Counted from the first letter of the stretch, positions 25,765 through 35,188 are shown. The stretch: 64,000 bases of DNA from RGIG2041 sp045537695 (GCA_045537695.1 JAZSQB010000069.1:1-64000), one strand, 5' to 3'. Notes: generated by a model not told the origin, from the letters alone. Made by a program: numbers and translations.

Positions 25765-25839
25765 GCGGGAGTGGCTCAGTGGTAGAGCGTCACCTTGCCA
25801 AGGTGAACGTCGCGAGTTCGAATCTCGTCTTCCGCTCCA
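25765..25839 (+). tRNA. tRNA-Gly (GCC)
   Basis: Acceptor stem GCGGGAG/CTTCCGC, D arm GCTCAGTGGTAGAGC, anticodon loop TTGCCAA (anticodon GCC) on stem TCACC/GGTGA, T arm GCGAGTTCGAATCTCGT, discriminator T and an encoded CCA end. It has its own promoter and terminator. Confidence 0.97.
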
Positions 25840-25843
25840 AAAA

Positions 25844-25876
25844 AATGACCTATCCAACGGATAGGTCATTTTTTTT
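25844..25876 (+). terminator. Terminator after tRNA-Gly
   Basis: ATGACCTATCC/GGATAGGTCAT with a 3-nt loop, followed by T8. The next 150 bp to 26025 hold no gene that can be supported. Confidence 0.92.
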
Positions 25877-26025
25877 GTGTGTTCACAGACGAGATGTAAG
25901 CGAGCAGAGTTCGTCGTAGCAGCCGCAATGACGCGATAGGCATTGCGGTCTGCGAAGGTCCGTTTCATTTTCCACCCCGTTGCGGCAGGAGCAAGCCCCT
26001 ACCCTACAATGTTATTCTAATTTAA

Positions 26026-26883
26026 TTATCCGCAATTTTTAATTTCGCACAGCCGCACACGGTTGCCGCGACAGAGCAATGCATCGGAAATCTGCGTTTC
26101 CGTCAGGCAGCCACAATAGCGTTGCTGTTCATCAAACAGATGCACCATGTGGTATTTGTCATACGAAAAATGCGCCGCAATCTGTTTTGCCAGCGTATCT
26201 CTCTGCGCCGCAATATTGCGCACACGGATTACCTTTTGTTTTGTTAGCTTTTGCTTGTATTCCGCCACCTGGCGCATCATTAAATATGCATTGTTTTTTT
26301 TCTCTGTACTCATATTAAACAGCAAAAATGCCACCAACATCATCAACGATACATTAAAGGATTGCTGCCATAGCGCTAAAATCGCGCATACCCCAACGAA
26401 CAGCACAAAAAAACATGTTACCAACTCCGTTACGCGAATAGCGCGCAAAAGTCCCAAACGTGCCGTCAGATACGCTTTTAAAACGCGCCCGCCGTCTAAT
26501 GGGACAATCGGCAGCAAATTGATGCCGGCAATAGACAAATGGGACAACATTAAAAACTGGACGTCCGCCTCCCCCGTCCCCAATGCAAAATACAGACCGG
26601 CTGCAACGCACAGATTTGCAACTGGTCCGGCAAGACAGAGCATTATTTCCTCAGACGGCTCTCGTATGCAGTTATCGTGCAAACGAAGTGTTATCCCAAA
26701 TGGCTGCAGCACAAGTCCATTATGCTTGAGCTTGAGTCGCACCGACACGAAATAGTGCGCAAGCTCATGTACCGCAAGGACACTATACGAAAGCAAAAGC
26801 CATTTTAGTACACCACAGAGCGCCGAAAACAGCACAAGCACAACCGTCCAGAGGCTGACATACAAATTGCCTGCTTTAATCAT
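26026..26883 (-). CDS. spoIVFB: SpoIVFB-like M50 site-2 protease
   Basis: 285 residues. Several membrane segments; zinc site HELAH at residues 39-43, and PLDGGRVLKAYL with the third ligand Asp. A C-terminal CBS-like part (HFSYDKYHMVHLFDEQQ) is typical of the SpoIVFB group. It cleaves pro-sigma-K in the outer forespore membrane during sporulation. Overlaps by four bases the small upstream gene that stands in the place of spoIVFA. Confidence 0.88.
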   Translation of the reverse strand: MIKAGNLYVSLWTVVLVLFSALCGVLKWLLLSYSVLAVHELAHYFVSVRLKLKHNGLVLQPFGITLRLHDNCIREPSEEIMLCLAGPVANLCVAAGLYFALGTGEADVQFLMLSHLSIAGINLLPIVPLDGGRVLKAYLTARLGLLRAIRVTELVTCFFVLFVGVCAILALWQQSFNVSLMMLVAFLLFNMSTEKKNNAYLMMRQVAEYKQKLTKQKVIRVRNIAAQRDTLAKQIAAHFSYDKYHMVHLFDEQQRYCGCLTETQISDALLCRGNRVRLCEIKNCG

Positions 26884-27158
26884 TTCTGCGCCTCTACGAT
26901 GCGGTCACAAAACTGATTAAACGCTTCGATGGATTCATCCCGCGCACGTACAAAATCCGGCGCACCGCGCAAATAGTATTCCAAGCCATTTTTCGTCTGC
27001 GCAAGCATATCACCACCGCACAGTCTTGCAAATGCAAAATATAAAAACAGCCCGAAGCAGAGCAGCATACGCAGTATGAATCCTGTGCCCTTAATCTGTG
27101 GCTGTGCCATTTTAGGCCTTCGTAGATTTGCGCGCACTTTTTTATATGACTTATCCAT
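26880..27158 (-). CDS. Short SpoIVFA-like membrane protein
   Basis: About 92 residues: basic N-terminus, one transmembrane helix (FILRMLLCFGLFLYFAFA) and a short external tail (KNGLEYYLRGAPDF). This resembles the N-terminal part of SpoIVFA, the SpoIVFB partner, but the LytM (M23) domain is missing. The overlapping stop/start with spoIVFB supports a shared function. On the minus strand, GCATTAT-N14-CATAGCTT upstream weakly resembles a sigma-E promoter. Identity is inferred mainly from position and topology. Confidence 0.6.
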   Translation of the reverse strand: MDKSYKKVRANLRRPKMAQPQIKGTGFILRMLLCFGLFLYFAFARLCGGDMLAQTKNGLEYYLRGAPDFVRARDESIEAFNQFCDRIVEAQK

Positions 27159-27315
27159 CACAAATCACCTCTTCTGTACAAGCTATGCGCCAGAAGAGAA
27201 AATAATGCGTGTATTTTGCGACAACTACTATGTCATCAACAGGATTTTGACAGGCACCCTCGGAAAAGAGCTGTCACGATGCGATCGAGAGAGATATCTC
27301 CTCTATTTTGCACTA

Positions 27316-27366
27316 CTCTCCCTCCGTCTTTGCCTAAGGCAAATCCACCTTCCTCAACAGAGGGAG
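27316..27366. repeat. Palindromic intergenic repeat
   Basis: CTCCCTCCGTCTTTGCCTA... with ends CTCCCTC/GAGGGAG and an inner TTTGCCTAAGGCAAA palindrome. Its form resembles short dispersed palindromes common between genes of gut Clostridia. The rest of 27162-27400 shows no gene. Confidence 0.55.
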
Positions 27367-27400
27367 GCAATACATAAATTCTATCTGCAAACCAAAATAA

Positions 27401-27427
27401 AAAAAGCGATGTATTGCATCGCTTTTT
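27401..27427 (-). terminator. Terminator after metK
   Basis: AAAAAGCGATG/CATCGCTTTTT, 5-nt loop, immediately after the metK stop; it also has a T-run on the minus strand. Confidence 0.88.
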
Positions 27428-27434
27428 GCTGTTA

Positions 27435-28616
27435 TTAAAGTCCGGCTTCTGCGCGGAGAACATCCGCTTTGTCTGTCTTTTCCCAGGACAAGTCCAAATC
27501 GTCACGTCCCATATGACCGTATGCAGCTGTCTGCTTGTAAATCGGGCGTCTCAGGTCGAGGTTCTTGATAATGGCAGACGGACGAAGGTCAAAATGCTTA
27601 TTTACCAATTCCTCAATCTTCTCTTCTGGAATTTTCGCTGTGCCAAAGGTTTCTACCAATACGGATACCGGCTTTGCTACACCGATGGCATACGCAATCT
27701 GAATTTCGCATTTATCTGCAAGCCCTGCGGCAACGACGTTTTTTGCAACATATCTTGCTGCATATGCTGCACTGCGGTCCACCTTCGTCGGGTCTTTACC
27801 GGAGAAGGCACCGCCGCCGTGTCTGCCCACGCCGCCATAAGTATCAACGATAATCTTTCTGCCGGTGTGACCGCTGTCACCCTGCGGACCGCCAACAACA
27901 AATCTGCCGGTCGGGTTGATTAAAAACTTTGTATCGTCATCCACCAGTTCGCTCGGCAGCGACGGGAGGATTACTTCTTTGATAATATCTGCGCGCAGTG
28001 TTTCAAGTGCAACGCTTTCATCATGCTGACTGGATACAACAACGGTATCAATACGCACCGGTGTGTTGCCGTCATATTCTACGGTCACCTGTGTCTTACC
28101 ATCCGGACGCAGATAGGTCAAAACGCCCTTCTTGCGCACATCGGTCAGGCGAAGCGCCATTTTGTGTGCCAGGTAAATCGGCATCGGCATCAAGGTTTCT
28201 GTTTCGTTACAAGCGTAACCAAACATCATGCCCTGGTCGCCCGCGCCGCCGTTGGAATCGTCCATTTCGCCTTCCTTCGCTTCGAGCGCTTTATCTACGC
28301 CAAGCGCAATATCCGGCGACTGCTTATCCAGCGCCGTAATGACCGCGCAGGTATCGCAGTCAAAGCCATACTTCGCTCTGTCATAACCGGTTTCGCGTAC
28401 AGTCTGGCGTACGAGCTCCTGAATATCAATATCCGCTTTGGTAGAAATTTCACCGACAACCATTACAAGACCGGTCGTCGCCGTAACTTCACAAGCCACG
28501 CGGCTCATTGGATCCTGCGCCAAAAGCGCATCTAATACCGCATCGGAAATCAAGTCACATATTTTATCCGGATGCCCTTCCGTAACGGACTCGGATGTAA
28601 AAAGTCTTCTTGCCAT
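27435..28616 (-). CDS. metK: S-adenosylmethionine synthase
   Basis: 393 residues, standard length. TSESVTEGHPDKICDLISD at the N-terminus, GAGDQGMMFGYACNET, KTQVTVEYDG, GGPQGDSGHTGRKIIVDTYG and GGGAFSGKDPTKVDRSAAY are all intact. Makes SAM from methionine and ATP. The short leader (about 40 nt after the promoter) has no SAM-riboswitch fold, unlike many Firmicutes metK genes. Confidence 0.98.
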   Translation of the reverse strand: MARRLFTSESVTEGHPDKICDLISDAVLDALLAQDPMSRVACEVTATTGLVMVVGEISTKADIDIQELVRQTVRETGYDRAKYGFDCDTCAVITALDKQSPDIALGVDKALEAKEGEMDDSNGGAGDQGMMFGYACNETETLMPMPIYLAHKMALRLTDVRKKGVLTYLRPDGKTQVTVEYDGNTPVRIDTVVVSSQHDESVALETLRADIIKEVILPSLPSELVDDDTKFLINPTGRFVVGGPQGDSGHTGRKIIVDTYGGVGRHGGGAFSGKDPTKVDRSAAYAARYVAKNVVAAGLADKCEIQIAYAIGVAKPVSVLVETFGTAKIPEEKIEELVNKHFDLRPSAIIKNLDLRRPIYKQTAAYGHMGRDDLDLSWEKTDKADVLRAEAGL

Positions 28617-28654
28617 AATACATACCCCATTCTTTCGTTTGGTTTCACCTAAGT

Positions 28655-28683
28655 ATTATACAGCATATATTTACAAATTGCAA
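28655..28683 (-). promoter_or_regulatory. metK promoter
   Basis: Minus strand TTGCAA-N17-TATAAT, 38 bp before the start. Confidence 0.75.
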
Positions 28684-28754
28684 GCAAAATACAGTTTTTC
28701 TGTTGCACTGTTGTCAGATTTATGATAAATTAATGCAAAAAGGATGTGATTATA

Positions 28755-29117
28755 ATGAAAGAGAACAAATATGAAGCTATAAAAAGAGCCTTTTCTGCGC
28801 GTTTGCAGGCTCTGCGTAAGGCAAACCATCACACGCAATCCTATCTTGCCGGAAAACTAAATTTATCCAAAAGCTGTATTTCCAATTACGAAAGTGGCAC
28901 GCGCATTCCCGATATGGATGTCATTTCAAAAATTGCAGACATATATAGTGTCAGCATAGAATATCTGATCGGTACTTCCAAAAGGCCAAACCACTATGTG
29001 GCAGAAGACAAATTCATTGACAAAAATCGCTATCTTGATTTAAATATGCTTTCTCCGGCACATCAGAATAGCATCATAGAATATTACGAGCTTCTGTGTC
29101 AGAAAGACAACCTTTAA
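28755..29117 (+). CDS. XRE-family transcriptional regulator
   Basis: 120 residues. HTH region FSARLQALRKANHHTQSYLAG to SKSCISNYESGTRIPDMDVI, then the standard SVSIEYLIG end. The C-terminal 45 residues (LSPAHQNSIIEYYELL) form a short helical tail. The ATG at 28755 is spaced better from AAAAGGA than the upstream GTG. Target unknown. Confidence 0.85.
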   Translation: MKENKYEAIKRAFSARLQALRKANHHTQSYLAGKLNLSKSCISNYESGTRIPDMDVISKIADIYSVSIEYLIGTSKRPNHYVAEDKFIDKNRYLDLNMLSPAHQNSIIEYYELLCQKDNL

Positions 29118-29219
29118 TTTTAAAAATCGGTTCATTTTCTGTTTGTGCTCGTTTTCGAGGGCAAATTCACACCTATATACCTCGCAAACTTTCTCCGTAA
29201 CGCCCAACAAATGATTCGC

Positions 29220-30035
29220 TCACTTCGCGAAGTAATGCTCTTTTACATATTTCATCACATGCGCATCATTATTGCAGATGACCGCATCTGCAATCGACTT
29301 GAGCGTTTCGCACGCATTTTCTGTTGCAAGTCCGAGTCCCGCTATGGAAATCATTGGCGCATCATTGTCACTGTCACCGACAGCGACAACATCCTGCATC
29401 GGTATATTCAACTTCTCTGCAAGGATTTTCAACGCGTTTCCCTTTCCTGCATCCTTAAGAAATATTTCAAGGTTGTGCGGCCAGGTCGTTGCTGCTTTCA
29501 CATCCGGATTGGAAGAGAGCACTGCCTGGCATGCAGCTACATCCGCAGCATTTGCAAAAAACACCACAACACATTCAACAGCACTGTCCGGCAATTTCTT
29601 TTCAAAATCTTCTATTAAAATGCAGTTGTTTTTTACAATATCTTCCACATTAATACTTACCGGGTAATCGGACAGTCTTTCTGCTTTTTTCTTGTCGGCA
29701 TAGGCTTGTCCATTGACATGCACAATCATAAATGTATCATAGCGAAGCAAGGTATCGAAAACAAAACGAAGCAGCTTGCCGCCAAGTCCCAGCACAACCT
29801 TCTCGCCTGTTTTTTTATCATGAATCGTCGCACCATTGGAATAAATCGCATAACGGATTTCCGGCAAACCAAAAACATCTTCCATTTCACACAGGGTACG
29901 TCCGGTTGTCGGCACAACAACAACACCGCGTTCAGTAAGCACCTTGATTGCCTGATAATTTTCTTTACTGAGCGTCAAATCCGCTCCTAAAAGTGTGCCG
30001 TCCAGGTCGCAGGCAATTAATTTATACCGGTTCAT
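29220..30035 (-). CDS. Cof-type HAD-IIB phosphatase
   Basis: 271 residues. Motif I ACDLDGTLLG, motif II PTTGRT, motif III Lys in DAGKGNALKILAEKL, motif IV VGDSDNDAPMI. The large type IIB cap lies between. Likely a sugar-phosphate or nucleotide phosphatase; substrates of this family overlap and cannot be assigned here. Single gene. Confidence 0.92.
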   Translation of the reverse strand: MNRYKLIACDLDGTLLGADLTLSKENYQAIKVLTERGVVVVPTTGRTLCEMEDVFGLPEIRYAIYSNGATIHDKKTGEKVVLGLGGKLLRFVFDTLLRYDTFMIVHVNGQAYADKKKAERLSDYPVSINVEDIVKNNCILIEDFEKKLPDSAVECVVVFFANAADVAACQAVLSSNPDVKAATTWPHNLEIFLKDAGKGNALKILAEKLNIPMQDVVAVGDSDNDAPMISIAGLGLATENACETLKSIADAVICNNDAHVMKYVKEHYFAK

Positions 30036-30237
30036 TTACAATCCTCCAAAAGTTTGCAATACTCTCATTTTCTGTACTGAGAAAATTCTACCACAACACA
30101 AGCAAAAACGCAATACGAAAGCAAAGCTCCAAATGCTTTTTCCTAATATTCTTTTCTTGATTTCTATAAAAGGATAACAAATGGTACAAAATTGTCCATT
30201 TATGATAAACGCCAGCAGCAGATGCGCAAATAAAATA

Positions 30238-30257
30238 GGAGGGCCTCAAGTCCCTCC
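30238..30257 (-). terminator. Hairpin after mgsA
   Basis: GGAGGG/CCCTCC with an 8-nt loop, followed on the minus strand by TATTTTATTTG. Confidence 0.55.
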
Positions 30258-30278
30258 CTTACAAACTATAAAGCAAAC

Positions 30279-30683
30279 TCAATCCTTTGGATTGACGATA
30301 TCACGCCACGCAAGGTCGCCGCGTTCTACGCCGTGAATTAACACTTCGGCAGTAGCCACATTGGTTGCTAGCGGAATATTATGCACATCGCAAAGACGGA
30401 AAAGTGCTGACACATCCGGCTCGTGCGGCTGCGCGGTCAGCGGATCGCGGAAGAAGAGCACAAGGTCGATTTCATTATATGCAATTCTTGCACCAATTTG
30501 CTGGTCACCGCCCTGTGGACCGGACAAAAAACGATGAATTTCCAGACCGGTTGCCTCAATCACCAAGCTACCCGTGGTGCCCGTTGCAAACAGATTGTGT
30601 TTCGCCAGTATGCCCTTATAAGCAATACAAAACTCTACCATCAGTTCTTTCTTTTTGTCATGCGCAATTAAAGCTATATTCAT
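30279..30683 (-). CDS. mgsA: Methylglyoxal synthase
   Basis: 134 residues from MNIALIAHDKKK (AAAGGA site before 30683). Converts dihydroxyacetone phosphate to methylglyoxal. Visible: AHDKKK, ATGTTGSL (phosphate loop), the catalytic Asp and specificity region SGPQGGDQQIGA, and FFRDPLTAQPHEPDVSAL. Complete. Confidence 0.97.
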   Translation of the reverse strand: MNIALIAHDKKKELMVEFCIAYKGILAKHNLFATGTTGSLVIEATGLEIHRFLSGPQGGDQQIGARIAYNEIDLVLFFRDPLTAQPHEPDVSALFRLCDVHNIPLATNVATAEVLIHGVERGDLAWRDIVNPKD

Positions 30684-30718
30684 TCCGGATCGATCCTTTC
30701 GCAAACCTTTTTCGACTT

Positions 30719-30747
30719 ATTATACACCCGTTTGTATAATTTTTCAA
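30719..30747 (-). promoter_or_regulatory. mgsA promoter
   Basis: Minus strand TTGAAA-N17-TATAAT. Confidence 0.75.
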
Positions 30748-30771
30748 GTTATTTGCTCGAATTTATGCGAA

Positions 30772-31026
30772 TTATTTTATCAGTTCCGCCTGCAAGGTGT
30801 ATAAAAGTCTTTTGGTATGCGCGTCACTTTCCATATGGCACGAATAATGCTTAACCGTAAAATACCGCGCAAGCACAGAGGAAAGCTCAGCATCGAGGCG
30901 TGCTGTGCTGTTCTGCTGTGTACGATCGCACGCAAGCACCGTGCGGATGCGCATAGCGGCGATGCTTGCCGTTTTTCGCTCCGGCATCCAACTTTGCAGC
31001 AAACGAAAAAATGCAAAACGCTTCAT
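30772..31026 (-). CDS. minE: MinE-like cell division topological specificity factor
   Basis: 84 residues. Matches the MinE plan: an N-terminal amphipathic FFRLLQSW, the MinD-interacting helix KTASIAAMRIRTVLACDR, then the beta/alpha dimer domain (LDAELSSVLARYF). It overlaps the minD stop by four bases. Its position after minC-minD supports the call although the sequence is diverged. The presence of MinE indicates an oscillating Min system. Confidence 0.82.
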   Translation of the reverse strand: MKRFAFFRLLQSWMPERKTASIAAMRIRTVLACDRTQQNSTARLDAELSSVLARYFTVKHYSCHMESDAHTKRLLYTLQAELIK

Positions 31027-31847
31027 AGACTTTGCTCCTTTCGTACGCTGCCCTGTGGCATACCCACCCCCAAAAGTTGCTTGAGCATCGAAAGTCTACC
31101 CTGCGGCATCAAGGGAATTGCCAGCCCTTCGAGCCTGCCGCAGATATTGCGATAGGCTCTGCCGGCACTTGATTTTTTGCGTAAGACTGCTGCATCACCG
31201 CGATTGGTAGAAACAATAATCGTTTCATCATCCTCCACAACGCCCAAGATTGCCACAGATAAAATATCTGCCACCTCCGATGGCGAAAGCATATTTCCTT
31301 TTTCAATCATTTTTGGGCGCACACGATTTATAACCAGGCGGATATTTTCCTCGGGCATGCCCGCTGCACTTAAAAGTCCGATAATACGGTCTGCATCGCG
31401 CACACTGGAAAGCTCCGGCGTAACCACCACGATTGCTTCCTGTGCGCCTGCAACTGCATTTTTAAATCCACGCTCTATTCCGGCAGGACAATCAACCAGC
31501 ACATAGTCAAACTGCGCGGAAAGCTGCGAGGTCAGCGCCTGCATCTGGGCCGGTGTGACGGCATTTTTATCCCGCACCTGCGATGCGGCAATGAGATACA
31601 AGTCACTAAAACGCTTGTCCCGAATTAGTGCCTGCTGCAGCGTACAACGCCCTTCGGTCAAATCCACCAAGTCATATACAATTCGGTTTTCAAGCCCCAA
31701 AACGACATCCAAATTACGCAGACCGATATCTGCATCCACCAAAACAACACGTCGCCCGAGCTGTGCCAAGCCTGCGCCGAGGTTTGCCGTCGTCGTCGTT
31801 TTGCCGACACCCCCTTTTCCGGACGTTACTACAATTACTTTTCCCAT
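31023..31847 (-). CDS. minD: Septum site-determining ATPase MinD
   Basis: 274 residues from MGKVIVVTSGKGGVGKTT, after AAAGGAG (17 upstream in-frame codons rejected). Deviant Walker A GKGGVGKTT, DADIGLRNLDVVLGLENR, and DCPAGIERGF. The C-terminus contains LGVGMPQGSVRKE rather than a strong amphipathic helix. Membrane ATPase that carries MinC. Between minC and minE. Confidence 0.95.
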   Translation of the reverse strand: MGKVIVVTSGKGGVGKTTTTANLGAGLAQLGRRVVLVDADIGLRNLDVVLGLENRIVYDLVDLTEGRCTLQQALIRDKRFSDLYLIAASQVRDKNAVTPAQMQALTSQLSAQFDYVLVDCPAGIERGFKNAVAGAQEAIVVVTPELSSVRDADRIIGLLSAAGMPEENIRLVINRVRPKMIEKGNMLSPSEVADILSVAILGVVEDDETIIVSTNRGDAAVLRKKSSAGRAYRNICGRLEGLAIPLMPQGRLSMLKQLLGVGMPQGSVRKEQSL

Positions 31848-31925
31848 AATTTTCTCTCCTTTATCGGAGAAAACAGCAAAAAATTTACCAAAGCCCATTA
31901 TAAATGAACTTTGGCAAATAGATTG

Positions 31926-32576
31926 TCATATTCTGTCTTTCACATTATATTTTCGCACGCAGATTGCACCCTCCGACAAAAATGCCGTCTCAGGATACGG
32001 TTTTTCCTGATAACATACGCCGGATTTTTGCGCAATCACGCTGGCAATCCGGATTTCGGACGGCGATAGCTGCCACGCGCTCACGATTGCATCTTCCCTG
32101 CCGCCGCATCCCGCCCAGGCTGCGCCGAGCAATTTCCCGAGCACAGTAATATGCCCGTTGGCTTCCAACCGCGCGCCGGCGTGCACATCGCCAACAACGG
32201 TTATATCCCCACCACTGCGCAGACACATACCACCACGCACCGTGCCGTGATGCACTACAGAGAGTGGTGCATTCGATTTTGACTTTCCTTTGCGTACTTC
32301 TATTTCATTTCCAAAACGCGCACGCAGCCGCTGCTCTAACTGCAGCCGCTCTGCTTCGCCAAATACAAGTCCTGCAATTTCCACGATGCCACCTTCGGCA
32401 AGCAATTCTGCCAGTGCGGCTGTTTTTTCCTCTACCATTTCAAAAGCTTGCTCCGTTTGCTTTTCTAAGTGCAATGCACCTTGCGTTGCAAATGAAAAGC
32501 GCAAACCGTCCCGTATACCGCACACGCGGACTTCCGGCATTTGCTTTATGCCGCACTTGCTGTCCTGCTTTTTCAA
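31926..32576 (-). CDS. minC: Septum site-determining protein MinC
   Basis: 216 residues. N-terminal FtsZ-interacting domain (about 15-95) and the C-terminal beta-helix (HHGTVRGGMCLRSGGDITVV, VHAGARLEANGHITVLGKL) that binds MinD. Inhibits FtsZ assembly away from midcell. 32 bp after the PBP2 stop, in the mre-min operon. Confidence 0.92.
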   Translation of the reverse strand: MKKQDSKCGIKQMPEVRVCGIRDGLRFSFATQGALHLEKQTEQAFEMVEEKTAALAELLAEGGIVEIAGLVFGEAERLQLEQRLRARFGNEIEVRKGKSKSNAPLSVVHHGTVRGGMCLRSGGDITVVGDVHAGARLEANGHITVLGKLLGAAWAGCGGREDAIVSAWQLSPSEIRIASVIAQKSGVCYQEKPYPETAFLSEGAICVRKYNVKDRI

Positions 32577-32608
32577 AAAGCATCTCTCCTAATTGAAATA
32601 ATATAGTA

Positions 32609-34678
32609 TTAACGCAAAAGCGACTGTGCCGCCGGTGCATACTGATAAGCTGTTTCCACCGAGAAATACTTGTCCATCACCGCTTTTGCAATCGGCGCAA
32701 CATCCGATCCGGAATTACCGTGTTCTACGACAATGGCAATGGCAATCTCCGGTTTATCAAAGGGTGCAAAACCAACAAACACGCCGTTATCCGATCCCTT
32801 CGCCACCTGCGCAGAACCCGTCTTACCACCAACGCGAATCGGATAATCCTTAAACACACTACTTGCCGTACCGTCTTCGGTTACGGCAAGCATACCATTA
32901 AGCACTGCTTCTACATTGATATCCTGCATATTTACTTCTTCCACCACTTTTGGCTCCGTCGCAAAAACAATTTTTCCATCCACCGGCGAACGCACACTCT
33001 TAATTACGTGCGGCTCATAGCGTTTGCCGCCATTGATCAGGGTACAAATATAATTTGCAAGCTGGAGCGGGGTCATTAGATTATCCGACTGTCCGATGGA
33101 AGCCTGCAGGGTATCGCCCGGCTGCCATGTGCCTTCTTGGTGCTTCTTTCTGTCTTCCGGTCCTGCCAGTCTGCCCGCTGCTTCCTCTGTTGCAAGTTCA
33201 AAACCTGTACGCTGTCCAAAGCCAAACATCTTGCCGTATTTATTCAAGGTCTCAATGCCCATCAATCTGCCTGCTTCGTAATAATAGTAGTTGCAGGAAT
33301 TCATAATCGCATCGGTTACCGTTTGCGGTCCGTGCGTCTGCCCGTACCGGCTCTTCCATATCCAGCAGCGCGGCTGATAGTCCGGAAAAAATTTATACAC
33401 GCCCTCGTCCACAATGACGGTTTGCGGTGTCACCGTACCGGATTCCAGTGCCGCAATCGAGGTCAACATCTTAAAGGTAGACCCCGGCGGATACGCCGCA
33501 GACACAGAGCGGTTCCACAAAGGCATATTTTCATCCTTCAACAGCTGATTATACACCTTGCTGAAATTAGATATATCATACGTCGGATGCGACGCAATCG
33601 CTAAAACCTCACCCGTGTTGACATCCATCACAACACCGGCACCACAGTAGGCATCGCCGCCGGATTTGTATTTGGGGTCTCCACCGCGTTCGCGGATGTT
33701 AAATATAGTCTCAGCCAGTGCCGTTTCCAATGTTGCCTGCAAGCCGGCATCTATCGTCAGTGTTACGTAATTTCCCTGTATTGGTTTCTCTGTCAGATCT
33801 TCCTGGACTTCAAAGCCGTTTTTCGTTTGCACCAGGCTAGCCGAACCATCCTCGCCCTTCAGGTATTGTTCGCACACCTTTTCAATACCCTGCTTACCAA
33901 TCATATCGTTCATACGGTAGCCGTCTTTGGCAAGCGCTTCATATTCCGTGTCGGAAATTCTGCCGATTCTGCCAAGCACGTGCGCCGCCATTGTCCCCTG
34001 ATTATACGTGCGAACATATTCACTGGCAATATTTACGCATCTATAATCCGCCTGACTTTCACGAATTTTAGTCACCAATTCCATGCTGATATCGCTCGCC
34101 ATTACAAACGGTTCGGATACGGAAAAGCCTCGCTTTTCCATTTCATAGCGCACACCGGCAATTTTGCGCATCTCCGCCGGCGTGTACGTATCTGCAATCT
34201 TATATCTTTCCTTTAAAGCATCCATCACCTGCGCCGCGGTGATGTCCTTGTCATAATCCATACTTTTTTTAAAGCGTTCTTCCGCTTTTTTTACTTCTTG
34301 CACATCGGAGTACGTTTCCGAAAAATCGAAAGAAAAAGGCTCATCACTAATCGGCAAAGAATCCGAAACCTCTGCGCCGTCCTGCACAATCATATCATAG
34401 AGCTTAAGCAAAATGCCGTTTAACGCATCCGCTTCCATACCGATGCGCTGAATCTGCACGCAATAGCCTACCTCATTTGTAATGAGCGGCACACCGTAGC
34501 GGTCATAAATCTCGCCGCGCGGTGCGGCAATATTCATTCTGCGCATCTGCTTTTGTTGCGCAATTTCTAAAAATTCGTCACCTTGAATCACTTGCATCTG
34601 AAAAAGACGCACAACAAAAATGGTGCAAACAAGCACAACAAACACAATATAGACCGTGAGTCTCGGCTTTTTATCCAT
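32609..34678 (-). CDS. mrdA: Penicillin-binding protein 2 (elongasome transpeptidase)
   Basis: 689 residues. One N-terminal membrane helix (8-26), the PBP dimerisation region with RGEIYDRYG, then the transpeptidase: SxxK in YPPGSTFKML, SxN in MNSCNYYYY, KTG in VGGKTGSAQV. All active-site motifs are intact. Cross-links peptidoglycan during rod elongation, fitting mreCD just upstream. Confidence 0.96.
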   Translation of the reverse strand: MDKKPRLTVYIVFVVLVCTIFVVRLFQMQVIQGDEFLEIAQQKQMRRMNIAAPRGEIYDRYGVPLITNEVGYCVQIQRIGMEADALNGILLKLYDMIVQDGAEVSDSLPISDEPFSFDFSETYSDVQEVKKAEERFKKSMDYDKDITAAQVMDALKERYKIADTYTPAEMRKIAGVRYEMEKRGFSVSEPFVMASDISMELVTKIRESQADYRCVNIASEYVRTYNQGTMAAHVLGRIGRISDTEYEALAKDGYRMNDMIGKQGIEKVCEQYLKGEDGSASLVQTKNGFEVQEDLTEKPIQGNYVTLTIDAGLQATLETALAETIFNIRERGGDPKYKSGGDAYCGAGVVMDVNTGEVLAIASHPTYDISNFSKVYNQLLKDENMPLWNRSVSAAYPPGSTFKMLTSIAALESGTVTPQTVIVDEGVYKFFPDYQPRCWIWKSRYGQTHGPQTVTDAIMNSCNYYYYEAGRLMGIETLNKYGKMFGFGQRTGFELATEEAAGRLAGPEDRKKHQEGTWQPGDTLQASIGQSDNLMTPLQLANYICTLINGGKRYEPHVIKSVRSPVDGKIVFATEPKVVEEVNMQDINVEAVLNGMLAVTEDGTASSVFKDYPIRVGGKTGSAQVAKGSDNGVFVGFAPFDKPEIAIAIVVEHGNSGSDVAPIAKAVMDKYFSVETAYQYAPAAQSLLR

Positions 34679-34694
34679 ATGCGTCTCCTTTCCG

Positions 34695-35186
34695 TTAATT
34701 GGGATTTACAAATGCATCCGCAAGCTTCCTGACCATTGGCATCAGTAAACTGCCCGCCACCGCGCAGTACGCGGCAGACGGAAGCACACAATCGAGCAGC
34801 ACCTGCCAATAATCCGACTGCTGCCAGAGTCCGAAGCATAAAATATAGTAAAAAAACTCATACGCAAGTGCAGTAACAAACAAAAACAGCACCGTTGCCG
34901 CAAACTTCGCCTTAAACACGTGCGGACTAATCATTGTAATCAACGCGCAGCACACCGTGCACAAAAGCGTTGCAACACCAAAAAGCGCCCCTGAGGTATA
35001 GTCAAGCAAAATACCGCAAACGATGCCGAAAATCGCAGAATGTAAATAATCATTTTCACGCACAGCAAAACAAACCGCTGTCGCTAAAATCAAATTCGGC
35101 GCGGTTTGTCCAAACCAGTTTTTCATAAAGGTTGTCTGCAGTAAAAGCAAGACAAGCAAAAGGACTGCCGTTTTAATATACTTCAT
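34695..35186 (-). CDS. mreD: Rod shape-determining protein MreD
   Basis: 163 residues, five to six membrane helices; typical MreD features are the N-terminal helix ending QTTFMKNWFGQTAPNLIL and GIVCGILLDYTSGALFG. Between mreC (2 bp) and PBP2 (16 bp). Confidence 0.9.
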   Translation of the reverse strand: MKYIKTAVLLLVLLLLQTTFMKNWFGQTAPNLILATAVCFAVRENDYLHSAIFGIVCGILLDYTSGALFGVATLLCTVCCALITMISPHVFKAKFAATVLFLFVTALAYEFFYYILCFGLWQQSDYWQVLLDCVLPSAAYCAVAGSLLMPMVRKLADAFVNPN

Positions 35187-35188
35187 TT

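Noticed and set aside
25765..25839. tRNA-Gly as integration site of the accessory segment
   Set aside because: It lies 4 kb right of copy D, no part of its 3' end is repeated elsewhere in the window, and the repeat cores do not resemble it.
26147..26755. 202-codon plus-strand frame inside spoIVFB
   Set aside because: Antisense to a complete protease gene; no domain or start signal.
28617..28754. SAM riboswitch before metK
   Set aside because: The leader is only about 40 nt after a clear promoter and contains none of the SAM-I helices.
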